Below are positions 45,573 to 54,235 of a stretch of DNA of 64,000 nucleotides, piece after piece; within the stretch, counting starts at the first letter, position 1; each line of letters starts with the position of its first letter. A program made the translations under genes and the position numbers. This DNA is from CAIKBL01 sp964555355 (GTDB taxonomy: Bacteria > Pseudomonadota > Gammaproteobacteria > Ga0077536): the NCBI GenBank assembly GCA_964555355.1, contig CAZKRY010000002.1:310001-374000 (forward strand), given 5' to 3'. The notes below the pieces were generated by a model that saw nothing but the letters and a program-made list of their open reading frames with translations, made no database searches and was not told the DNA's origin.

Positions 45573-47378
45573 TTGCCTTTTCAAGATATTTCCGGCACCT
45601 GGCGGTTGTGGGCGGGAGAGTCCAACCAGGCGTACTGGTCGCGCAGCGGCGTACAAGCCGCGCAGCAGGCGGCGAGTCTGAGCTACGCCTTAGTGGCAGT
45701 CATCGCCTTGTTTGTGGCCTATCAATACCAGAGTTACTGCGTGCGACGACAGCGTGCCGCAGCGCGATCGGTTGAGTTAGAGGAAAAGGTGCGTCTGCGA
45801 ACGCGAGAGCTAGACGCAGCACGCCAAGAGGCCGAGATCGCAAACCGTGCAAAATCCGAATTTCTGGCGAATATGAGCCACGAAATACGTACCCCCATGA
45901 ATGGCGTGCTCGGCATGTTGCAACTCATCGCCGACACGTCGCTTGACTCCGTACAGCGACAGTTTGTCGCGACCGCGTCGTCCTCGGCCGAAACTCTGCT
46001 CAACATTCTGAATGACATCCTCGATCTCTCCAAAATTGAAGCAGGGAAACTCGAACTGGAACGTATCCCAATCGATTTATGTCGGCTCGTGGAAGACGTC
46101 TGTACACTGTTCGCGGATTCTGCGCATCAAAAATCTCTCGAACTTTATTGCCTGGTGGAACGCGACGTACCACCCCGAATGATTGGAGATCCAACGCGAT
46201 TTCGGCAGGTGTTGTCGAACCTGCTCGGGAACGCGGTCAAGTTCACACTATCCGGCGAAGTTGGGATAAAAGTGACGATGTTGAAGCTGGAGAATCAGCG
46301 CGCACATTTGAACGTTTCCGTCGAAGATACCGGGATTGGAATTACGCCGGAACAGCTTGCACGTCTATTCTCTCCATTTACGCAAGCCGATGGCTCGACC
46401 ACACGCCGGTTTGGTGGCACCGGTCTCGGCCTATCCATCAGCAAGCGATTGGTCGAGATGATGGGAGGAAGCATTCGCGTCAGTAGCGAGCCGGGTCGCG
46501 GTACCCGTTTTACGCTTGACGTGGCACTCGCGGTCGATCAAGAAGTCCAGCCGATCGAATTAGCCTCGCTGCTGCAAGGCATGCGTGTGCTCATCGTTGA
46601 TGACAACAAGACCACTCGCACAATTCTCGAACACTATTTGCACACCTGGGGAATGTTGTACACGTCCGTGGCGGACGCTTCTTCTGCATTACTAGAATTG
46701 CGACGCGCACGAGATGCCCACGAGACCAGTTACAGCGTTGCGCTACTCGATTTGCAAATGCCAGGAGGCGATGGTTTGGAACTTTCTTCTGCGATAGAAC
46801 AAGATATTGCTTTACGCAGTGTAAAGCGTGTGTTGCTCAGCTCCGCTTCCAAGATAGCAAAAAATGGTCTCGACGTTGCGGGTGTGAGCCACTGGCTACA
46901 TAAGCCTGTGCGACGCGAGGAATTGGCACGCATGCTCTGCGAGTTAACTGGTCAGGTGGTTGAACCTCGTGACGAAGCCAATTGCGATGAGCGTGTAGAT
47001 TTCGCTGGCGCCGATGTGCTGCTCGTCGAAGATAACCCAGTCAACCTACTGGTCGCATCTTCTCTTTTGTCCAAATTCGGCTGCGTAGTGCATACCGCAG
47101 AAGACGGCCAGACCGCACTTGATCTCATGATGAAACGTACGTATGCGTTCGTCCTAATGGATTGCCAAATGCCGGTGATGGATGGATTCGCGACGACTAC
47201 GGCGTTGCGACGCTGGGAAGAAAGCCACCAACGGCCTCGGCAGTGGATTGTCGCGCTAACCGCTAACGCAATGCAGGGCGACGAACTGAGATGTCGCGAG
47301 GCGGGGATGGACGATTACTTAAGTAAACCGCTTAAGCACGCGGATCTTGAAGCGGTACTCCGTAATCGGTTGCACTAA
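45573..47378 (+). CDS. Sensor kinase C-terminal part (HisKA-HATPase-REC-REC)
   Basis: Up to 601 residues from a TTG at 45573, although the frame is open from 45504. Contains a membrane helix (SYALVAVIALFVAYQYQ), coiled coil, the H-box FLANMSHEIRTPMNG with the phosphorylatable His, N, G1 (DTGIGI) and G2 (GTGLGLSI) boxes, a first receiver (VDDNKTTR, LLDLQMPGGDG, HKPV) and a second receiver (VEDNPVNLL, LMDCQMPVMDG, SKPL). All key catalytic residues look intact. Whether it is translated apart from the sensor part is unknown. Confidence 0.8.
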   Translation: MPFQDISGTWRLWAGESNQAYWSRSGVQAAQQAASLSYALVAVIALFVAYQYQSYCVRRQRAAARSVELEEKVRLRTRELDAARQEAEIANRAKSEFLANMSHEIRTPMNGVLGMLQLIADTSLDSVQRQFVATASSSAETLLNILNDILDLSKIEAGKLELERIPIDLCRLVEDVCTLFADSAHQKSLELYCLVERDVPPRMIGDPTRFRQVLSNLLGNAVKFTLSGEVGIKVTMLKLENQRAHLNVSVEDTGIGITPEQLARLFSPFTQADGSTTRRFGGTGLGLSISKRLVEMMGGSIRVSSEPGRGTRFTLDVALAVDQEVQPIELASLLQGMRVLIVDDNKTTRTILEHYLHTWGMLYTSVADASSALLELRRARDAHETSYSVALLDLQMPGGDGLELSSAIEQDIALRSVKRVLLSSASKIAKNGLDVAGVSHWLHKPVRREELARMLCELTGQVVEPRDEANCDERVDFAGADVLLVEDNPVNLLVASSLLSKFGCVVHTAEDGQTALDLMMKRTYAFVLMDCQMPVMDGFATTTALRRWEESHQRPRQWIVALTANAMQGDELRCREAGMDDYLSKPLKHADLEAVLRNRLH

Positions 47379-47434
47379 GGAGCCTGCGTGCCACGAACGC
47401 ATCGGCAAGATAGTAAGCGACGCATGGAGTCAGC

Positions 47435-48172
47435 TCATCCCGATCGCATCAACTGCACAGCCCCAACCACTCGCGCTGGCGCCGTGATGTGCGGGCTGTG
47501 ACCGGTGTCCCACCGCTCAGTCCGCCAGGTCGGGTCGCGTTCAAGCCGCGTTATCAGCGGCTCGCCGTGCGCAATTTGGAATCGCTCACAACGAATGTAA
47601 GTTCGTGGTACGCGCAGCCACTCACCGCTTAGATCGAGTTTATCTTCGAAGGCCGCCAGCGGATGAGCAGTTAATCGCCGGTCGACCCAGGCGCGATCGA
47701 CGGGGTCTTCGATGCCAAACCCCGCGGCATCAAACGGCAACCCGGCAGGCACGCGCCAACCGTCACCGTTCGCCGCGGCCTGCGCGCGAAACACCGCTGA
47801 AATCCCCTGGCTATCGCCGATGAAATCGAGCATCGACTGCCCGTGCAGCGGCAACGAGGCATCGAGATACAAGAGTCCTCCGATGCGTGACGCTGCACGA
47901 TCCGCGGCCGCCGTAATGACTGGCCCGGCAGCGCTGTGCCCGCACAGCACGACGTTATCGAGTTCTTCCGATTCGATGATTCCGAGCACGTCCGCGACAT
48001 GCGTCGCCAAGCCAACCTCGCGATTCAGCAGATGTGCGCGATCGCCGAGGCCCGTCAAGGACGGCGTAAACACCCGCCAACCGGCCGCGCGGAGCGGTGT
48101 CGCGACGCGCTGCCAGCACCACCCGCCGTGGAAACCGCCGTGGACCAAAATGACGCTGGGTGACGCACTCAT
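47435..48172 (-). CDS. Alpha/beta hydrolase, copy 2
   Basis: 245 residues with a complete triad layout: oxyanion region VILVHGGFHGGWCW, nucleophile in CGHSAAGPV, and His in DTGHSPH. It is of the small esterase/hydroxynitrile-lyase-like type and cytoplasmic. The start overlaps the P450 stop by 4 bp, so this copy belongs to the catabolic cluster upstream and is probably the original of the pair. 627 bp are identical to copy 1. Confidence 0.88.
   Translation of the reverse strand: MSASPSVILVHGGFHGGWCWQRVATPLRAAGWRVFTPSLTGLGDRAHLLNREVGLATHVADVLGIIESEELDNVVLCGHSAAGPVITAAADRAASRIGGLLYLDASLPLHGQSMLDFIGDSQGISAVFRAQAAANGDGWRVPAGLPFDAAGFGIEDPVDRAWVDRRLTAHPLAAFEDKLDLSGEWLRVPRTYIRCERFQIAHGEPLITRLERDPTWRTERWDTGHSPHITAPARVVGAVQLMRSG
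47472..48098. repeat. 627-bp direct repeat, copy B
   Basis: Partner of 43759-44385, same orientation. The two copies enclose the broken kinase gene, so recombination between them would remove about 3.7 kb. The flanks are only distantly similar or unrelated. Confidence 0.9.
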
Positions 48173-49353
48173 CGTGAAACTCCGCTTGCGGGAAATCGTA
48201 GCGGCAGTCGGGTGAGATGCCGCGTGCTGCCGGTTTCATACTCGGGTTCGAAGCCCGGCGCGACATGGAATTCCGGAATACGCGCGAGAAAAGTCTCGTA
48301 ACCCACCTGCAGCACTAACCGCGCGAGGCCCTCGCCGATACAACGATGCACTCCGGTGCCGAACGCAAGATTAGGGCTGGATGGTCGTGCGATATCGACT
48401 TCGTCCGGGTGCGAGAACCGGTTCGGATCACGACAGGCTGCACCGAACGACAGCAACACGCGATCGCCAGCTGCCATGTGCACCCCACCGACCTCGACCT
48501 CGGTTGTCACGCGTCGCGCCATGTTAACCACGCCGAGATACAGTCGCAGGAATTCATCTAATGCCGGTGGGATCTGCGCGGGATCAGTCACTAACCGTTG
48601 GCGATCATCGGGATGCCTCGCAAGGTGGAAGAGTCCTCCGGAAAATCCATAGCCAGTCGTACCGATACCGCCGATGGTCAACTGGCAAAGCGTGCCGACT
48701 TTGTCCGCCCAGGTGTAATCCGGGTGATCGAAGGCGAGCAGCGCATCGACGATATCGCCACGCGGAGGTCCCTCGCGGCGTTCCTGTAAGTAGGCTTCGA
48801 TGCGCTCCATACCGCGCTGAAAATTCGCAGCGCGCTCCGCTTCAGGCGCCACAAAACTGAATGCCTCGAGGAGAAAAGGCATTTCCCACGGCGGCATGCC
48901 GGCGACCACCGACGAGAACGCCACCTGCGGCAAGGGGTTCGCAAACTGACTGACCACCTCAACTTCGCCTTGCTCGATAAACGCGTCGATCAAACGATTG
49001 GCGTGCTCACGGACCTGTGGCGCAAGCGGCGCGACAGCCTTTGGACGGAGAAACGGTTCGAGCGCGGCGCGTAGCGCGCGCTGTAAGGGCGGATCAACTT
49101 CCGCGGGTGCGAAATAAGGCATACCGGGCGGTCGGTTGACCATGAAACCATCGGCGGATGAAAACGTCCGCCAATCTTTCGCGCAGCGTGAGACTTCCCG
49201 ATAGCCGTGGACAAACCAATATCCCTCACCTACTTCGCTCCGCGCGACCGGACAGCCGGTGTGCAGGTCGGCGACTACCTCATCCCAGCGCGCGGAAAGC
49301 TCCGGATCGTTGAGATCGAAGTCGGTGCGGTAATCGCGCTTAAAATTCGTCAT
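48169..49353 (-). CDS. Cytochrome P450
   Basis: 394 residues, a soluble bacterial P450. The haem-binding loop is FGTGVHRCIGEG with Cys338 as thiolate ligand, and the K-helix ExxR is in DEFLRLYL. The I-helix reads TIGGIGTTG, so the usual acidic residue before the conserved Thr is Gly, which may alter proton delivery. No ferredoxin or reductase gene is nearby. It lies between the hydrolase (4-bp overlap) and the epoxide hydrolase (104 bp upstream), suggesting a pathway that oxidises a hydrophobic compound. Confidence 0.93.
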   Translation of the reverse strand: MTNFKRDYRTDFDLNDPELSARWDEVVADLHTGCPVARSEVGEGYWFVHGYREVSRCAKDWRTFSSADGFMVNRPPGMPYFAPAEVDPPLQRALRAALEPFLRPKAVAPLAPQVREHANRLIDAFIEQGEVEVVSQFANPLPQVAFSSVVAGMPPWEMPFLLEAFSFVAPEAERAANFQRGMERIEAYLQERREGPPRGDIVDALLAFDHPDYTWADKVGTLCQLTIGGIGTTGYGFSGGLFHLARHPDDRQRLVTDPAQIPPALDEFLRLYLGVVNMARRVTTEVEVGGVHMAAGDRVLLSFGAACRDPNRFSHPDEVDIARPSSPNLAFGTGVHRCIGEGLARLVLQVGYETFLARIPEFHVAPGFEPEYETGSTRHLTRLPLRFPASGVSR

Positions 49354-49457
49354 TGGTTACTCACAGTATCGAAAATGGACCTTATCGACACAGGGCTATT
49401 CCGGACAAGCCGCGCCCATCGATGATTGATTTAATTAAAGTGTTCGCGATTTCGAGA

Positions 49458-50600
49458 TCAGCGTAGCTGACGGAAACAAGTACGTAACTCGTTCACGAAC
49501 AGCGCCGGTTGTTCGAACGCGGCGAAATGCCCGCCCTTGTCCAGCGCGTTGTAGTGGATTAGCCGGGTGTAACGTTCTTCGCACCAACGGCGTGAAGCGC
49601 GAAAGATCTCCGCGGGGTACACGCTGATCCCGGTTGGGAGACCGATCGGCGTGCGATCCCCAATCAGTGTCGCAAACGATTCCCAGCAGATGCGTGCCGA
49701 AGACGCACCCGCGGCGGTTAGCCAGTACATCATCACGTTATCGAGCAACTCGTCGCGGCTTAAGACGTTCTCCGGATGCCCGTCGCAATCCATCCACGCC
49801 CAGTATTTTTCCACGATCCACGCGCATTGGCCGGCGGGCGAATCGACTAGACCATAACCTAAGGTCTGCGGTCGCGTGCTGTGCACTTTCGCGCAGCCAT
49901 AGTCCCAATCGAAATAGCGCTGCAGGCGCTCAAGCGCGCCGCGCTCTTGCTCGGTTAGATCTTGCATCACCGCGGGGCTTGGCGAAACCAGCGGCAGATT
50001 GATATGGATTGCGCGGCAATGCGCCGCCTCGCTGAGCGCGATGGCATGGGTCACGGCCGAGCCCCAGTCGCCGCCCTGAGCGACGTAATTGTCGTAACCG
50101 AGCCGCGCCATCAGTTGGCCCCAGGCGCGCGCGATGCGCTCCATACCCCAGCCCGTGTGACTGGGCTTGGCGGAAAAGCCATAGCCTGGCAGCGTGGGGA
50201 CCACCAGATGAAAAGCGTCCGCGGCAAAGCCGCCGTGCGCAGTGGGATCAGTTAAAGGTCCGATGACCTTGGTGAACTCGATAATCGATCCCGGCCAACC
50301 GTGCGTCAGGATTAGAGGCAGCGCGTCAGGGTGCGGCGAACGGATGTGCAAAAAATGAATGTCGAGGCCGTCGAGCTCCGTTAGGTACTGCGGCAGTGCG
50401 TTCAGTTCCGCTTCGCACCTACGCCAGTCGTAACGCGTGCGCCAGTATTCGCACAGTTCCTGCATGTAGTCGAGCGGAATGCCTTGGCCCCAACCATCCG
50501 ATGTCTCGCGCTCGGGCCAGCGGGTGTGCGCAAGTCGACGCTTGAGGTCGACGAGCGCACGCTGCGGTACTTTAATGCGAAAGGATCGAATCTTTTTCAT
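49458..50600 (-). CDS. Epoxide hydrolase (EHN-type)
   Basis: 380 residues from the ATG at 50600, with GGGAGG 5 nt upstream; the frame also offers a TTG one codon earlier. An N-terminal EHN domain (FRIKVPQRALVDLKRRLAHTRWP) precedes an alpha/beta hydrolase domain with HGWPGS oxyanion motif, nucleophile Asp in GGDWGS and His in DKGGHFAAFEQP near the C-terminus. Such enzymes open epoxides to diols and are cytoplasmic here (no signal peptide). Next to a P450 it could hydrolyse the epoxide that the P450 makes. Confidence 0.92.
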   Translation of the reverse strand: MKKIRSFRIKVPQRALVDLKRRLAHTRWPERETSDGWGQGIPLDYMQELCEYWRTRYDWRRCEAELNALPQYLTELDGLDIHFLHIRSPHPDALPLILTHGWPGSIIEFTKVIGPLTDPTAHGGFAADAFHLVVPTLPGYGFSAKPSHTGWGMERIARAWGQLMARLGYDNYVAQGGDWGSAVTHAIALSEAAHCRAIHINLPLVSPSPAVMQDLTEQERGALERLQRYFDWDYGCAKVHSTRPQTLGYGLVDSPAGQCAWIVEKYWAWMDCDGHPENVLSRDELLDNVMMYWLTAAGASSARICWESFATLIGDRTPIGLPTGISVYPAEIFRASRRWCEERYTRLIHYNALDKGGHFAAFEQPALFVNELRTCFRQLR

Positions 50601-50686
50601 CAAAACCTCCCGACAAAACTTGCGGCGAGCCGTCTCAAATCACTACTCGTATTCGCCATGGGTATTTTTAGGCCGCCGGCAGATTA

Positions 50687-51466
50687 CTACGTTCGAAACA
50701 ACCACCGCAGCCCGCGACTGACTGCAGCCGGGATCGTCGAGTGATGAATTTCACCGTCCAGCACCGCGAGTGTGCTGGTGAATTCTTTCGATTCTCTGGC
50801 CGCCAACCGTGCATGCAGCGCCTGCGTGTTGGCTAGCATTGGAATTTCGCCAACCCGCGTTTCCTCACCACCCACGGAAAGGAAGACCCGCCCTTGAGGC
50901 GCCGGCCCCTGGACAGCGTTGCGCTGTTCGAAATCAAAGATGACTCGCTCGTCCCACCACGACGAGGGACTTGCGAGCAGCCATCGCGTGAACGATTGGG
51001 GGCGTGTGAAAAGCGTGTAGAGCCCAAATAAGCCGGACAATGAATGTCCGATCAATGTTTGTTGGGTTTGATCGATTCGATAAGTCTTGTGCAAATCGAT
51101 CAACGCTTCATCGAGTAACCAGGTCTGGAATTCACGTGCGCCACCGAATTTTTCAGCTCCCGCCATATTGCGCGCGACGAAATCCGGCAGTTGGCTTACC
51201 GTTGGCGTGAACGACGCGGCACGCGCGTGAATAACTTCGCGCGTGACATTAGTGTTCCAACCGATCCCGATCACGATCACACGCGGCAGCAACCGCGCGA
51301 GTCCGAGGTTTAGCGCCGCGTCGCAAACGGTGCCAAAGGTCCACTGCGCATCCAAGCAAACCAACGCCGGGTAGGGTTCGTCGCGCGAACCGTAACCTTC
51401 GGGAAGTGCGATGTGAATGACGCGCTGACTTTCTTCAAACAGTCGCGTCTCAATTTTCCATAACAT
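50687..51466 (-). CDS. Esterase of the enterochelin-esterase/EstD-like family
   Basis: 259 residues with the nucleophile motif GHSLSGLFGLY, an early ALVCLDAQWTF strand region and a C-terminal His in GEIHHST, as in the putative esterase family (PF00756) that includes Fes/IroE and EstD. There is no signal peptide and no siderophore gene nearby, so a general carboxylesterase role in the surrounding catabolic set is more likely. 14 bp downstream of the beta-lactamase-like gene. Confidence 0.85.
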   Translation of the reverse strand: MLWKIETRLFEESQRVIHIALPEGYGSRDEPYPALVCLDAQWTFGTVCDAALNLGLARLLPRVIVIGIGWNTNVTREVIHARAASFTPTVSQLPDFVARNMAGAEKFGGAREFQTWLLDEALIDLHKTYRIDQTQQTLIGHSLSGLFGLYTLFTRPQSFTRWLLASPSSWWDERVIFDFEQRNAVQGPAPQGRVFLSVGGEETRVGEIPMLANTQALHARLAARESKEFTSTLAVLDGEIHHSTIPAAVSRGLRWLFRT

Positions 51467-51480
51467 CAGCGTAGTTCACT

Positions 51481-52635
51481 TCATGCCTTATCGAGCGACG
51501 CGTAGATCGCGCGGAGCAGCGTGTGCGCGCGATCGTCACCCACCGTGCCTTCTCCCATGCGGTTCATGACGTACGCGAACGTGAAGCCGGCATCGACGTC
51601 GTTGACGACGAGCGAGCCGCCCCATCCGCCCCAGTAGCAAACCCTGGCGTTGGGACTGATGGGATTGCGCGGTGAGTTAAGTCCGTACCCAACACCGAAC
51701 GTCACGCCGATCCCAAGCACCAAATCGCGCCCGGCAGCTTGAATGTCGAAAATTCGATCGATGGTTTTCGCCGAGAGCAATTCCACCCCGCGCAGCGATC
51801 CGCCGTGCGAAACCGCAGCTTGGGCCAGAGCCACGCCGCGCGCGGAGCCGTGTCCGCCCGCAGCCGGGATCTCGGCCCGGCGCCATGGGAGTTCCCACGA
51901 CTGCTCGGCCCGCAAACGCGGGTTTGAGGCACGATAAGGAATGGAATCAGGCGCGGGCGCGACTGATCCATCGCCACTGCCGAATTGCAGCGGCGGTACC
52001 GGGATGACCAGTGCCACGCGATGATCGTGCTCGGCGTTGAGTCCGATATGAAAATCAGCCCCCAGCGGACCCGCGATTTCGTCCGCCAAAAAACTCCCCA
52101 CCGTGCGCCCATCGACCCGCCGTACCACTTCACCCACCAAGTTACCCTGCGTGATGCCGTGATAACCCGATTTCCAGCCGGGTTCCCACCAGGTGGTCTG
52201 ATCGGCCAGCAGGTTCGTCACCTTATGCCAATCGTATAGATCCGTGCCGTCGATCCGCTTATCCCACGCCGGGAGGCCGGCGGTGTGCGATAACAAGTGT
52301 CGGACCAAAACATTGCCCTTGCCGTTTTGGCCGAACTCTGGCCAGTATTTTTCAACCGGCGCATCGATATCCACCAAACCCCGGCTCGCCAGCACGAGCA
52401 GTGCTAGGCAACTCATCGTCTTGGTGGTCGAGAACACGTTGATGAGGGTGTCGTGTTGCCATGGGGTGGTGCGCGCAACGTCCTGATATCCGCCGCACAA
52501 ATCGACAATTAACTCGCCGTCCTTAATCACCGTCACCGCCGCGCCGACGTCACCGTGCGCGGTGAAATTGGCCGCGAAGGCATCCTTCACGGCCCCGAAT
52601 CGGTGACCGCAGGTCCCGCTTATGTCTATGTTCAT
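51481..52635 (-). CDS. Serine hydrolase of the beta-lactamase/EstB family
   Basis: 384 residues of the class C beta-lactamase-like superfamily. The active-site SxxK is STTK in NVFSTTKTMSCL, and the second motif Tyr is probably in SGYHGITQG. No signal peptide is obvious, which argues against a secreted beta-lactamase and for an intracellular esterase (EstB type). It is first in the set leading to the P450, 41 bp after the ArsR-rhodanese gene on the same strand. Confidence 0.85.
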   Translation of the reverse strand: MNIDISGTCGHRFGAVKDAFAANFTAHGDVGAAVTVIKDGELIVDLCGGYQDVARTTPWQHDTLINVFSTTKTMSCLALLVLASRGLVDIDAPVEKYWPEFGQNGKGNVLVRHLLSHTAGLPAWDKRIDGTDLYDWHKVTNLLADQTTWWEPGWKSGYHGITQGNLVGEVVRRVDGRTVGSFLADEIAGPLGADFHIGLNAEHDHRVALVIPVPPLQFGSGDGSVAPAPDSIPYRASNPRLRAEQSWELPWRRAEIPAAGGHGSARGVALAQAAVSHGGSLRGVELLSAKTIDRIFDIQAAGRDLVLGIGVTFGVGYGLNSPRNPISPNARVCYWGGWGGSLVVNDVDAGFTFAYVMNRMGEGTVGDDRAHTLLRAIYASLDKA

Positions 52636-52676
52636 CGCTGCTCCGTGAGGTGGGTTCTAGCCCTAAAGATATCAAA

Positions 52677-53339
52677 TCAAAGTGTTGCCACGGGCAATGA
52701 GGCGATCCGCCACTCCGGAAACCCGCCTTCGAGCCGGCGGGCGTTGAATCCTTTGGCACGCAGTTGCGCAACTGCCTCAAATGCCAACAAACAGTACGAG
52801 CCCCGACAGTACGCCACGATTTCCTGTTTGCGTTTAAATTCGCGCAAGCGTTTAGGCAACTCTTTAATCGGAATATTGATCGCGCCCGGGACGTGCCCCG
52901 CCGCAAATTCTTCGGGCGGTCGGACATCCAACACGGTCACCAAGCCATCGCGGACTCGCGCGAGTAGACTTTCACGCGACACCGGTTCCAACTCGTCTTT
53001 GCTTACGAGGTAGGCGCGCACTAGGTTATCGACTTCGCTGAGATGATGTTCCGAGACCTTCTGAATCGCGACGACGAGTTCGATCACGACCGGCGAGGCC
53101 AAACTGTAATGCACATAAAGCCCAGCTTTGCGCGCGTTGACTAAAGACGCTTTGCGCAAAATCTGTAAATGCTGCGAGACATTCGCTATCGGCAATTGAG
53201 TCAACTGCGCCAAGGATTCCACGGTGCGTTCGCATTGCGCGAGCAACTCCAAAATTTCAAGGCGATGCGCGCTGCCGAGCGCTTTACCGATACGCCCGAA
53301 TTGTTCGAATAACTGCTTTTTTAAACCGACGCTTGACAT
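52677..53339 (-). CDS. ArsR-family regulator fused to a rhodanese domain
   Basis: 220 residues from the ATG at 53339; a TTG at 53357 lies inside the operator-like repeat. The N-terminal ArsR winged helix (about 1-95; QFGRIGKALGSAHRLEILELLAQCERTVESLAQLTQLP) is followed by a rhodanese domain (about 120-215) with the active loop CRGSYC. No typical metal-binding Cys motif is seen in the ArsR helix. Fusions like this are thought to sense reactive sulfur species or related oxidants. Confidence 0.9.
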   Translation of the reverse strand: MSSVGLKKQLFEQFGRIGKALGSAHRLEILELLAQCERTVESLAQLTQLPIANVSQHLQILRKASLVNARKAGLYVHYSLASPVVIELVVAIQKVSEHHLSEVDNLVRAYLVSKDELEPVSRESLLARVRDGLVTVLDVRPPEEFAAGHVPGAINIPIKELPKRLREFKRKQEIVAYCRGSYCLLAFEAVAQLRAKGFNARRLEGGFPEWRIASLPVATL

Positions 53340-53350
53340 CGTTTGTTTAT

Positions 53351-53372
53351 TATTCAATAACTACGTTGAATA
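53351..53372. promoter_or_regulatory. Operator-like inverted repeat (ArsR type)
   Basis: TATTCAA (53351-53357) and TTGAATA (53366-53372) are perfect inverted arms separated by 8 bp. They lie between the ArsR-rhodanese start (53339, minus) and the sterol desaturase start (53415, plus), the expected place for an autoregulatory ArsR site controlling both directions. Binding is inferred. Confidence 0.6.
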
Positions 53373-53414
53373 GTATGGTGACTCAATCGCGAGTTGCCAA
53401 GGGAGCGTATCGCG

Positions 53415-54230
53415 TTGGAACTCATTGCGCACGAACCTGCCATTCGCTTAGGGGCCTTCGTTGGTATGTTCGCCCTCATGGCAACTTGGGAGCAGCTCGC
53501 ACCGTGCCGCTCCTTAACGGTTTCTAAATCCGTTCGTTGGCTCAATAACCTCGCGCTAACCTTATTGAACACCATCGCGTTACGGGTGGCACTGCCCGTC
53601 GCCGCAACCGGGATGGCGGTCCATGTATCGAGCCATGGATGGGGACTCCTTCAGCAAGCGAACCTATCGGAAATGGTTCGCGTGACGCTCAGTTTGTTGG
53701 CACTCGATCTCGCCATTTACTTTCAGCACGTGTTGTTTCACAAGGTTCCCGTGCTATGGCGTCTGCATCGCGTGCATCACGCGGATCTTGATTTCGATGT
53801 CACGACCGGTTCGCGCTTCCATCCGTTCGAAATATTTTTATCGATGGGGATTAAATTCGGCGTCATTCTGGCACTGGGTCCGCCCGCACTTGCCGTATTG
53901 ATCTTCGAGGTTGTGCTCAATGCCACGGCGCTGTTCAATCACGGCAACGTGCGCGTTCCGCTAGCCCTTGACGGAGTTTTACGCTGGTTAGTAGTCACAC
54001 CCGATATGCATCGCGTTCATCATTCCGTGCTGCCGCCCGAGACCAACAGCAACTTTGGCTTTAATCTTTCGGTGTGGGATCGTGTGTTCGGTACCTATCG
54101 CGCGCAACCGGCCATGGGGCATACGGCGATGACCATCGGTTTGTCGGAAATCCGCGATTCGAATGTGGCTGATCGGCTCCCAGGGATGCTATGGCTGCCG
54201 TTTGTCCGTTTGGAAAAGTCGGAGGGATGA
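53415..54230 (+). CDS. Sterol desaturase-type (fatty acid hydroxylase superfamily) membrane protein
   Basis: 271 residues from a TTG with GGGAG 9 nt before it; TTG 53394 is an alternative. Four hydrophobic stretches and the three His clusters of the family: FQHVLFHKV, LHRVHHADLDFD and MHRVHHSV, which bind a di-iron centre. Bacterial members hydroxylate or desaturate lipids, and the substrate here is unknown. It is divergent from the ArsR-rhodanese gene, and the rhodanese gene follows immediately. Confidence 0.87.
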   Translation: MELIAHEPAIRLGAFVGMFALMATWEQLAPCRSLTVSKSVRWLNNLALTLLNTIALRVALPVAATGMAVHVSSHGWGLLQQANLSEMVRVTLSLLALDLAIYFQHVLFHKVPVLWRLHRVHHADLDFDVTTGSRFHPFEIFLSMGIKFGVILALGPPALAVLIFEVVLNATALFNHGNVRVPLALDGVLRWLVVTPDMHRVHHSVLPPETNSNFGFNLSVWDRVFGTYRAQPAMGHTAMTIGLSEIRDSNVADRLPGMLWLPFVRLEKSEG

Positions 54231-54235
54231 GTCCA

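Larger units (their letters stand above)
44652..47378 (+). pseudogene. Hybrid sensor histidine kinase gene interrupted by an in-frame TGA
   Basis: One reading frame from 44652 to 47378 would give about 908 residues but for a single TGA at 45501-45503 (codon 284). Both sides are in the same frame, and the protein sense continues across it. Expected layout: N-terminal membrane helix, long periplasmic sensor region, second helix, HisKA, HATPase and two receiver domains. The simplest reading is a point nonsense mutation (for example from CGA or TGG); a sequencing error or readthrough are the other options. It lies between two nearly identical hydrolase genes. Confidence 0.75.

Noticed and set aside
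51481..52635. Beta-lactamase giving antibiotic resistance
   Set aside because: No signal peptide is visible and the context is catabolic, so an intracellular EstB-like esterase is more likely.
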